Source: Aplectana chamaeleonis (taxonomy: Eukaryota > Nematoda > Chromadorea > Rhabditida > Cosmocercidae). From it: a stretch of DNA of 64,000 nt. The DNA lies in assembly GCA_029168955.1 (NCBI GenBank), contig JAPDOI010000132.1, forward strand, positions 930,001 through 994,000, written 5' to 3'. The notes below the pieces were generated by a model, which saw only the letters and a list, made by a program, of their open reading frames with translations, searched no databases and had not been told where the DNA came from. Shown one piece after another: positions 43,800 through 55,700 of this stretch. The position numbers and the translations under genes were made by a program. How positions within the stretch are numbered: position 1 is the first letter of the stretch; each line of letters starts with the position of its first letter.

Positions 43800-46700
43800 C
43801 TAAATATGGGATACGTGGTACTGTGGTTGCATTGAGCCACTCAAAGTAACTACCTCTTCCGCATGTCGGAACGCATTAGCTAAAGCGTCTAACTCGGCAG
43901 CAGCGTGACGCGTACGGGACATGCCTTCTAAGGCCGGTAGTAAACTGTATTCGAGAGCTCCCTGAACAGGCAGATGTAATGGGTACTGGACAATTCTACA
44001 TGAAGCACCCGGGGAAAAACTCTTTACCGGCGTCCTTCGTCGTGGTGATGGAGCTCGATCGTGATGACTAGACATATGAATGGCACTTGTGTACCCGTTT
44101 CGACCACCTGATCCCGTCTGACGTTCGCGCTCAACCTAGATCATGATGTATATACCACTCAACTTTAGCATAAGCAAATTCAACGAACTACCTCATGTCG
44201 ATTACTTCGTCCTCCACTTCCGCCATACTCACGTTCACCATTTTCCATCGGATGGAAAGACGATGATGCGGAATGATGGCCTCTTCCGCTAGGTGCAGCA
44301 CCAGACGGCCGCTGCCAATCCTGCTGAGCGGCACGAGATGAAGACGATGAAGGAGACTGAGCATGTTGTGGGCCACGATAGGAGATGTTCTATAAGCACA
44401 AAACTGAGAGACAGTCTTCTAAACGGGGTATTCCTTGATTGGCTCACTGGGCTTGAAGGTGGACTTTCCACTTTAATGGTAGTGGGTGCATATGAGGCAG
44501 AAACTCGGCCACCGCTGCCACCACCATTGATGTTATTCGAGGTAGGATTTAAAGAATTCCCTCGTAATTGATCCGCCAAGGCAAGCACCGTAGCATTCGA
44601 CTGTAAGAAGATCAACGATTTTCATGGATTCTTCGGCAACCATATACGCCAATAACCACGTCAAGCAACAGTCGACAAAACTCACCCGGACAATCGTTCC
44701 GCCGGGACTACTATCATCATCCTCATTCACAGAAACCTGTGTCCTTTCTGAAATGCCAGGACGCACAGGTCGATCCCGTTGCCGCACAGTTTCGTCCCTA
44801 TGAGCGCCTTCGACTCGGTCGCTACCAGGTCCACGTACTGTCGGATAATCCCAGCTATTATTTCCGCCTCCGCCATCCGAATCTTCGTCAAGGTCACTAT
44901 CCGAGGAGACACCGGTCCGAGATCTGAAAGGGAATACCACCATACGTCAAAGCGATACTCCTTGAGGTGGGAAACCACCTAACCCAACTCACCGATATTC
45001 CCTCGCCCTTTCAATCAACTCGATCAATATACTATTCTTCTTGGCCTTCTTGATGAAAGGATGCTTTAACAAGGTGTTCGCTGTTGGCCGCTAAAAACAT
45101 AGCAAATTTGCTTGCAGACAATCAACTCAATGTCCACAATTCTGTGAAACGCATCATGGGATTTACCGCAACTCCACTCTTGCTCGAATGACTAGTGCAA
45201 CTGCGAATTTTAAAGGTTCTGATTTTGGAGCCATTCAATACTGCCATGTATTGTTTCACTACAGTCAAACTGAAAGCCTCTGGAACATTTCCCTCTGGTG
45301 AATTTTTACTGGCTCTTAACAGCGCTAAACCATAACTTTGATTAGCTTTTAGTATCACCTGTCACCTCGTGCTCTCCCGACTTCGCAAACTACAAAGGTA
45401 TGGCGGCGGCTCCATGATTAGCTTCACATACTCTGGTACTTTACTAGTCGGGTATTTCCTTAAAAAGGTAGGTATCATCCTGATTTCGAAAGTGAATTGT
45501 GAGAGCCTCTGATGAATTTTTACTGTCTCTTTACAGTGCTAAACCGTGAACTTGATTAGCCTTTAGTACCATCTCGTACTCTCCCGAGTTCTCAAACTAC
45601 AAAGCTATGGCGGCGGCTCCATGATTAGCTTCACATGCTCTTGTACTTAACTTGTCAGGTCTTTCCTTTAACAGGTAGGTATCATCCCGAATTGGAAAGT
45701 GAATTGTGAGAGATAGCAAAGCCAAAGGTGCCCCATCGATAGTTCTGCTCACTCGAGCCTAGTTAAAGCGAGCTCAGACGTGGAAAAGACGAATCTGCCA
45801 CCGGGTAGACACCGACTTTAAAGCTTCCAGCGCTTTAAATACAAAAGTCGCTCTTGGCAAGCTCTAGCCTGCTGCGGAAGGTTGGTTATTTCAATGTCCT
45901 TAACGGAGAGAAATTCCGGTCCGCAGCAGCGGACAGCCGCTGTTGCAACACGCAGCACGATGATAATCGTGATGGGAGCACCGGCATGGATTCTGGTACG
46001 TTATCCTTAGTCCCAGCACGATTACAATCGCACTGCGTGCTGCAGCAGCAGTTGTCCGCAACTGAGGACCGAAATTTCCTTTCGACAAGGCCAGTGCCAG
46101 CGCAGGACATGTCACAGTGGCAGTTTCAGCAGTCCAAATCTGGTGCGCGTCGAGGCAGGGATCTTTCCACACGGTACTCCTCCTCACCTACATTCGGTCA
46201 CAGGGGAAAAAGTAAGGGGTGCTTTTACACCCCCCTTATATTTCGATCAGGAATCCTGGTCCCCTTTTCATTTCACTGCTTGCAACGAGTTGACTCGCTC
46301 AGTACGCAACATTGGAAGACAGATCTCTTTCGATAACCACGGTTCACGACGCATGCCTTTACCGCTTTCCAGTAAGGCCGGGATCATACTTCCCGCGACC
46401 AGCGAAGGCGATAGTGCATGGCAGGCGTATCAATTTTCGGTCGATATTGATAGTAAACATTGCGTCACGTCGCTCTTCGCTGGAAGTATGATCCCAGCCT
46501 AAGAGTTTGCCCGACAGAGCGCTTGTCGAGGTCATAGGAGACAAAAGTCAGACGTTTGATGAAGTGTTTCCATGGTTTAAAAAAACTTTTGAAGTTGTTA
46601 CGAACTGCCTTGGTCTGTCAGGCATTGTTGAGTCACTGTTGATTTACTAAAATCATTCATTACCTTATCGCCGTCGCGCCTGTAGTTTAGCTCCATTATG

Positions 46701-49700
46701 GAGCAACGTAACGTCGATGCGCCAAACAGGATTATCCTGCAACGCGATGGGCCGCCCTCTGATCTTGAAAGTTCGCGAGCCGTCCAGTCCGATTCTCAAC
46801 CATTCGATCGCGTGACTAGAAGCGTGAACCCGGCTTCACGCCAATCCATAAGGCTATTGCATTGTACAAAATGTGGAAGTCCACTTGCGCCCGAGTTAAG
46901 GCTCAGCCATGGGCAGAGTGGGCGCACTAGCGCGTGGGTAGATCGCTGAGCCCGCCATCGACTTCCATGCCCTTAAGGCATCTGAACGATACTACCCTAA
47001 CGGGCGGCAGAGAGGTTGCTTTCCACAGTAGAACTTCATTGGACTTAGAAAATGATGACATCTTCGAATTTCGTAAATATGAGTACTTTGTTAATTTTTT
47101 GGAACCAACTTCGCAAACGACGTTTGCATCATCTAAGCCCCATTTGTGACCCAGATTTCATTATGTCTTCTAGTAGCCTCTTTTGACAGAAAACATTCTT
47201 TTCGAAGTTATCGATTCGCAGTCATTATGAAACACATATAAATTAACAAAAGTAGGATACTTTAATAGCTGAAACTCACATTGTCCGGATCCTTATTCAG
47301 GCACAGCTCGACGAAATCCTTGAACACTCGTGACCACTGTGGCCCATTGAGTTGTGGGGACGGATTTTTGGGGATAAGGAACAATACCCGCATCGGATGT
47401 AAATCCGAATGTGGCGGTTCACCCTGAGCTAATTCAATCGCAGTGATTCCCAATGACCAGATATCCGCCTGTGAAAAGAACTCAGTCAAAAATAGCACAC
47501 ACTGCAGGAATTCGCCCTTGTCTATAGAATTTTTCGGCGTCTGATAAGACATAAAAAAGTCGTGACGTTCTCTGATTATTCCATATTACAAGGACAACCT
47601 TCCACAAACCGGATTCCAATCTACATGGCGTTCGAAAAAAATACTTTCACTCTGAACAGCAGTGCAATAGTTAATCTTAAGTGTACATGTGGATTCTCTG
47701 CGTTTTTATTGCAGACAAAAATCGTGCACTTACAGAATATTCGAATCAGAGATTTCATAAAATTGTCTACTCCAGAGAGCGTCATGAACACAGTTTTCAA
47801 TTAGAACTGTAGGGATGTGAAACTTCTTCGGACCATCTGTTACTAATCATATTCACGAATCTTCCTCATGCAATATTACATATTCCGAATCCCTCTTTTT
47901 GTGCAAAGTATAAATGGAACCAATGTAGTTAATCTCCCTTTCAATAAAGTTTAATTTACCCTACATCTATAAACGCTCACCCTCATCGCCACAACAGTGA
48001 ACCTAAGGAAATTCAGAGGCAACCCACGAAGAACCTGAGCGCTCGAAAAATCACTGCACGATTTCAGTCCTTCCTCGAAAATTTATGGAAGAGAACTGCT
48101 AAACCCACATCTAGGCAGCTACTTTGAATGACGTAGCTTTTTACCAAAATTTCGCTTTATCGAAACTATCATCAACAGAATGGGTTGGATATCTGAGCCC
48201 TGTTCGTCGGTTTTCGTCTAAACGCAGCATACACGCTCGTAAACGTGGTTAAGATAACTACGGAAATAGAATGGTACGGCTCATAGCACAACGCCTACGC
48301 ATTTTTGAAGCGTGAAAAATGGCTACAACTACACGAGTGAGAAGTTGGACCACCCTTGTATTTCTCCGCCATCTGTGTATGCCGTCCTTCTCCAAAACAG
48401 GGGTGCTGGACCATTCCCACCGCTGTCGACGTTTGTGGGTGGTACAATAAGTACAATAAGTAAACCACATACATAGGCGACGGTGCGAATGGCCCACCAC
48501 CCCTATTTTGGAAGACGGCAAATACAGGGGTTGTTCTAACTTCTCACTCCTGTAGCGGCAGTGCGGGCCATTTTTGACGCTTCAAAACGCGTAGGCGTTG
48601 TATTCTGAGCCATACCATTCTATTTCCGCAGCTATCTCAATCACGTTTACGAGCTTGTGTGCTGCCTTTAATTGCATTAACGGTCAGCATTAACCTTCTC
48701 ACTCAAATCGCCGCTTGAAACAGACCAGCACAGCAACGATAGCGAAGCCCTCCACGCCGAGTGAAAATCGGTCATCTTATTCGGGCCACCGCGGTTCAGC
48801 TCGGGGCGATATTCGTTTGAATTTCCAATAGTGGTTGCTGCCGGGACCAGCGAGCCACCTGACCGCTGTTTTTTATTCTTCTTTTCCAGCATCCTCTGTA
48901 AGCGGTAAAGTTTCCTACAAGAAGCGGTACTCGTCACAATCCGCTGCGAAAAGGCTAAACCTGCCACAAATAGCAACAAAGACACCATCCCAGCCATATT
49001 TCGCATCGAGAAATTCACTCACCGCAGACCACGAGCAGTTCTCTCAGCAACCAAAAATGTCCTCCGGAAAGCGACTCGAAGTCGCTCTCTAGGAGTGTCC
49101 CTGAAAGGCCATCCTGTGCTCTCAATAAGATACGGCGCCTTGTATACCAGTTGAGCATGCGACTGGTACGTGATCGTCCAGAGAAAAATAAACTCTGTAC
49201 CTCTAAATTTAACGGAACTGCATGCCTCGGCCCCCGATAGGAACAGACGAGAGTCGCTGTTGCATTTCAACCTTCAGTTGCTATCCGGACGGTGACGTTA
49301 TAATTGGAAGAACCTGCTTCCGCTTCGTGCGGTGATTCAAATGACTTCATGTTGGGAAGAGAGGCGATCGTTAGGCGCCTCCAAGATGGATTTCGACGAA
49401 TCTCAGGGTGAAACTGATCCTCACCTCGAGATTTTCCTCTTTCTGGGAGCGGCAATATAGGGTGCAGCCGTAGGGCCATGTTGTAGTTCTAGTGGTAAGC
49501 ATTGGATTCAGGAATCAGGGATGAGTCGTCGGGTGCCTTTGCCTACAGACCCTATCGGAGAGAGCCCAATATAGCAACAAGGATTCACAATTTTCTAGTC
49601 ACCAAAATGACATTAACAGTCGTTCTAAGCTCGCGAAGACCTCTTCCAAATACTGTGGAGTTACCTTCTAGCTGCCTCAGAAATTTTCTCCGTTGTATTT

Positions 49701-52700
49701 GACGGGTGTGTTTCATATATTACGGCAAGCATGATTGCACCTAACACCGCAGCTGAACCTCCTTTGAAAGCTCGATTCCCACCCAAAGACGATCCCTCGC
49801 TACTCGAAACTGCCACTTGGAAAGCTCTCGAGAGAATTGTCAGATGGGAAGAACACTGCGATTCTAAAGCACACTTCTTTCCTTTCAAAAATTATTGGGA
49901 AGGTGTCTTCAACTAGATTCCTGCGAAAAAGTACGAGCGACCGTAGAATCAAATCAGCCAACCCTACAACTCGTTCATATGCATGGGGCCACTAACATCA
50001 CCTACTACGATCAACGTTTGACCGAAAAATGAACCTCTTCTTCTGCCGGGATACTTTTCACTGAAGAGATCAAAACTCTTAGTTTTGAGATTTAGTCGTC
50101 GAGCGTCATCCCTGATTGTGAGCCCTTTTTCGGAACACCAGACTTGTCGTGATGTTCGTACGACCCCAGTCGAGGCTTCTCCAACGCCACTTCGCCATTG
50201 GTCCCGCAGCGAGAAGCTAAAGGACGCAGTCTTCTGGATCAACGCGCGGCGCCTCCGCGATGACAAGCCAATCGACTAATCAACTCAGCATCCCTCCTGC
50301 CAGTCTCCGCTAGTGGTCGTCCATAAACCGTCTAGGTTGCGCAAGCAGTGCCACCCTATCTCTGCCCGACGACAACACGACGAGCTATCAACAACAACTT
50401 CATGTCAACGCAGACCATCTTCTAGGCGCTAGTCACACAGGTAACCCAAAAGCCCTCTACCTGGCCTCCTTGCAAACGTGGACACACGTCTCCAAGCGCA
50501 TACCCACGGTACGATAACGGGGTTCTGGATAAGACCCCACTATAGCAAAGCGCCTAGGCGAGGCCCATCCCCATGTTTAGGATGTACTTATTGCTCTTGT
50601 TTTGTTATTTTTTTTGTTTGTTATTGTTATTGTTCACTTGGTTGCAGAATAAACATTTATTTATTAATGTATTGTTGTTTTTACCGAAAAGATGGGAGTA
50701 TCGTGTAAAATAGGCGCCTATGGCGTTCTGTTGCGTGCGAAGTACCTTGTCACATCAAGCGCGTGTACAACGTCTAGGATCTTTTTTTTTGCTGTTCAGA
50801 GTGCCAAGACATTTCTTTTTCAGAATCAGCTTGTATGAGAAAAATGAAGGAGAACAGAGGAGACCGGTTGGGTAAGGCTCTACCCGAAAAGCATGACAGG
50901 ACCTTTTAGCTGACAATACACACCTTGTAGTCATAGCTAGCCTGCTTGATCAGCTCAGGTGCCATCCAGAAAGGCGATCCCACGAACGTGATCCGCTTCT
51001 TCACCGTCTCCGTCAGCTGTCCAGCAACACCGAAGTCGGCTACTTTCACATCGCCTTGCTCACTCACCAACACGTTTGCGGCTAGAAAAGCGGTACAGGG
51101 TGAGGAAAGCAGTACTGCGACTGACTATTCATAGAATAATATGATCTTAAATTGGGACAGGGGCTCTCTACACACCGAAGGAGAAGTTGTCTCGCCTTTT
51201 GCGGCTCTAATTCCACTCGGGACCGCATCGCTTGCTTTGAGTAGCGTCGCGTTTCAAACTGCAAAAACAGGACAACTCCTTCCTCTGTGTGTAGAGAGCA
51301 CCTCACCCCCTAAATTCACCCAAGACTGGAACAAAGGGGTTCAGCAGATCTAGAGGAGTCCAGGGAAAACATCTACAACTTCATCCTAAGAATAAGGAAA
51401 CGATACGAATCTGATGGAAGATGAGTAATAAAGCTCTAAAGCCTGATTTGCAACAATAGAAGTAAAAAATGGCCCAGCAAAATAAGGGATTTAATAGCGA
51501 GCAGCCTTTGCGCAGATGCGAGTTTGCTATGGATGGAGGGGCTGGTTCAAAACAACACAGTGAAGGATGAAGACGTTCCTCTGCGCATTTAATCCATTTT
51601 TTCTTCGTGATTTTCGTAACACAATGCAAACCAAATAGTTTTTTTTACAGAACAATGGGGTTCGAGGACAGCGCACAGATTCGCAAACATGATCTTCTTC
51701 TTCTTCTTCTTCTTTGCACCGACAAAAAGAGTTTATCATAGTTTTAGGAACTGGGCGCTTAGCTTTCGATTCGTTCATAGGTCCATCGTAGTTAAAGGCA
51801 GCACACACGCTCGTAAACGTGTTGAAGATAATGGCCGAAGTAGAATCGTATGGCTCAGAACACAACGCCTACGCATTTTCAAGCGCCAAGAACGACCCAC
51901 AATGATGCTACACGAGTAAGAAGTTGGCCCTGCCCCTGTATCTGCCCGCCCCTGTATTTGATGTTCTCCTCCAAAACAGGGGTGCTGGGCCATTCCCACG
52001 TACACCTACAAACGCCGCCGACGGTGGAATGGCCCAGCACGCCTGTTTTGGAGGAGAACATCAAATACAGGGGCGGGCAGATACTGGGGCGGGTCCAAAT
52101 TTTTACTCGTGTAGCTGCATTGTGGGTCGCTTTTGACGCTTCAAAATGCGTAGGTGTTGAGCACCAGGGTTCGGCGCGGGGTGTGGATATCCACGCCGGG
52201 AGTCTGAGCTGGGCAAGGGTGGAGGGAGGGGGTCTGAGCTCCACCGGACGACCAAGTGAACCTTTCTGACCGGGGCTAGGTACACCGCTCAGAATTCTTT
52301 CTTGCGAAGAATTCTTCAATGCCATACAATTAACATGAAACCTTGCTGTAATTAGGTTTCGTGAAGGGTTAAGCTATAGTAAGGCTTCTCCTACGGTGGA
52401 GTATAAGGCACATAGGTTCTGGGCGTGTATCCAGGATAGTTCTGAATTGAATTGTAAATAAGACCAGATTGGAAGCTACGGAATAGGGCGGAAGAGAAAA
52501 ATGGATGGGATGAAGTGATTGGCAAAGGCGAAGGCGACGAGATGTATTAAAGAAATAAATATGTTTTCAGAGAAAAACTGGTCACTTTAAATGTATAGAA
52601 AAACACACACTAGTAAGTGGCTAGATACAAAACTTGAAGACCACATTTTTGCAAGGTATGAGTCTGGAGAATACGATACTCGAATCGAGCGTGGTCGCTT

Positions 52701-55700
52701 TACCCCGTATACATATTTTAACGGCATCATAGAAACGCCGAAGACCGCTGTACTGCACGGGCCCACTATTCTCAAGTGTGGTCCCGCCGAAAGTCGGCAA
52801 TTTTGAAAACTAGATGTCACGAGAGTAGGGTATCTGAGTCCAGCGTGGTCGATTTACTCTATGTGAAATCTGTTACCGTCTCAGTGTGACGCCAAAGACC
52901 GCTACATAGAGTAGCAGGAGAAGATTGAAAAATCGTACCACGAAGTCCACAAATCTAAACTAGGGTTTTGAAACAGCTGTAACTCAAGTTCCAAATGAGC
53001 TACCAGGGGTTTGAGCAAAACTAAGAAACTAGGTTTGTAACCCCACAGATTGAGACCCTAACCGACCCCAGAGGACGCCTTACAAAAAAGTTTACTAGGT
53101 GTGGACTTTTGATGTTTTGACCATAAAAGTCCACACCTAGCCAGCGGATTTAGGCGTGGACTTTTATGGTTACACTGAGACGGTAACAGATCTTATCTAG
53201 AGTAAATCGACCACGCTGGACTTAAATATCCTACTCTCGTGACACCTAAATTTCAACAATGCCCCTCTTTGGCGGGACCACACCTGAGAAAAGTGTGATA
53301 TCATACTGTACCGATGTTCAGCATCCATGTTGCATGGTGAAAGTGAGTATACTGGGTAAATCGACTGCACTCTTCTCTTCCACCACATACCTTAGCTTCC
53401 TACCCAAATAAAATTCACGTCTGTTATTCAATATTAGGAGAGCCTTCACTATAATAAGAACCTTTACCATAGCTCAGTTATTCACCAACACAGGCAAATT
53501 CATGTAATACGTCAAGAGCGCCTCGCCCCTGATCTAATTCACTATTACGTTTTTCAAATGGTTGTTCTTCTTTGAATTATACATATTTTGGAATAAGTTG
53601 CTCCTCTTCTTTCAATTTTGCAACGAAAACAGTCAAGTAGCGGTTCTTGGAGGAGGTCCGAGAAAATCTTCAAAAATTCGACCTATTAACGCTTCTGGGA
53701 GGGGGTCTGAGAGAATCGCCAAAAGTTTGCTTTTTGAGGGGGGAAGGGGTCTGAGAAAATTCAGCCTTGTCCACACCTCGTGCCAAACCCTGTTGAGTAC
53801 TGAGCCATATAATTCAGTTTCCGTAGTTATATCAACCATGTTTACGAGCGTGTATGCTGCCTTTAAGGACAATAATTCCCTGACGAGATGAGGGCTTCCG
53901 CATGTATACGCTTGATAAAGAACCTTTTTGCCCAGCCAGTGTCGTTTCTCACAATCAAAGCAGCATTCTGAACTCGCTGCTCTTGGTCCAGGAACTGTCC
54001 CACGCAATGTGCTGCCAGACAAGTGTAGCACACTCCAAATCAGGCTGTATTATTGCTATGTAAGCCGTCAATATTGTCTTCTCTGCTGCGACTTCGGGAC
54101 GTCCCTCCTAAACCTCCCAGAACACTGAGCTTTGACTTGAAGAATGCTTTGTTACGGGCAATGTCCACGATGAAAGCCGCCTTCTAATTTTAGCCTAACA
54201 TCAAAAGGTCGCTGGCCCGTCGCAACATTAGAGTTGATAAAAAACGAACAAAAAATGGGCCCAAATGAGCCCTATACGACCCCGATTCCGCCCGCGCCAA
54301 GCCTTCCGCGACAATGAAGGCCTTGCGCGAGCAGAATTACAGCCGTACAAAGCTCTCATGCGCCCGTTTTTGTTCATTTTTGTGGACGCTAATGTTGCGA
54401 TGAGCCACCCACCCTTCGATTTTCGACGGAAATTAGAGAACAATTTCATCGTGGACACTGCATTCAAGTATTTATTGTGGAACTGGGTCCGGATTAAGGC
54501 CAAGCAGTTCGGGAAAACTCGATGTCTGCAAAGGTCACCATCTCATTTAATATTTCCTTAGGGTCAGTAGTGTCTAATAGGGATAGGAATTTACACGCTG
54601 ACAACTCGGAATCGCACAAATAGGATAGGTCTGACTCGTTTGCGGCTCTTCCAACGACATTGGCGTTTCGGCCTAAGCCATGCAGGTCTATTCACATTGT
54701 ATCGACCATGTTTGCGAGCGCGGACCCTCCCTTTAGGCGCCCAAAAAGAGAGCGCAAAACGGCAAACGAACATGACAAGCAGGGTCTAGCGGGGTTGTGA
54801 CCACCAACAACGGAGGTCGGTTAGGAGTCGTAAGTGTCCCTCTCGATGAAAGGAAAGTTTGCAAATTTGGGAAGGGACCGTAGAAAACTTTAGAAACTTT
54901 TCACGTTAAAAAAGGGGTCGTCAGAACTTGTTTTTTCGAAAAATTAGGTTGACTAAGGGAAAAGGTGTCGTGGTCATAATCAGGTTGGTCAATACGCCCT
55001 GCTGGACCCTGATGACAAGGGGATTCCCTAACACTACGTACCAACTCCGCGTTACACTTTCAGACTACTATAGAAAATCCCGAAAAGTTGAAGCACAACA
55101 CATCCCTGACACCACACAACAACGGAGGGACTATTCGAAACCATGTATGAGGGAATAAATCTACCAGCAATGAGTCGGAGAATCTACCGCAGCCTCGAGC
55201 AGCACGCACAGTCCAACTTCAAGGATGAAATTCGAGATTTCCACATACTTGTGAAGTAGACCTACCCTACATTACACCTGACAAGCGCGAGCTCTCAATT
55301 CCTCCGAGTACGCGAAATATAAGAAGAAACCGCTCTGGTGCGCTCAAAGCAGGAGCCACTTTAGCACGCTCCTTGAACGACCTATCGAGCTCAACAGTGG
55401 CAAGATGAGGAAAGGCTTTCGATTAATAGCCCTATTCTTGGCAACATTCTCAGCCTCTCTCTTCATTAAGGCCTACTCCCACACATCGACAGCGAATGAC
55501 GGAGGCTACAAGGCTCGAATAGTTCGCCCACCATGCTTTCAACGCTCAATTTCAGGCAATTTTAGAGGTGACATAACTTCTTCCCCACGGTGGGGTCTTG
55601 TAAGATTCCAGAGACATCGCTGGAATCGACATGAGGCCGTCCTAAAGATAAGTAGAGAAACGGGTTCCAAGGTTTTTTTTTTCAACCTGGGATATTCCTG

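Noticed and set aside
49477..49550. tRNA-like stretch (tagttctagtggtaagc)
   Set aside because: Box A resemblance only; no cloverleaf, and the central stem has a 2-base loop.
53633..54031. 132-codon minus-strand ORF
   Set aside because: Part of it is the family D MITE arm (53795-53863) and the rest has no motif.
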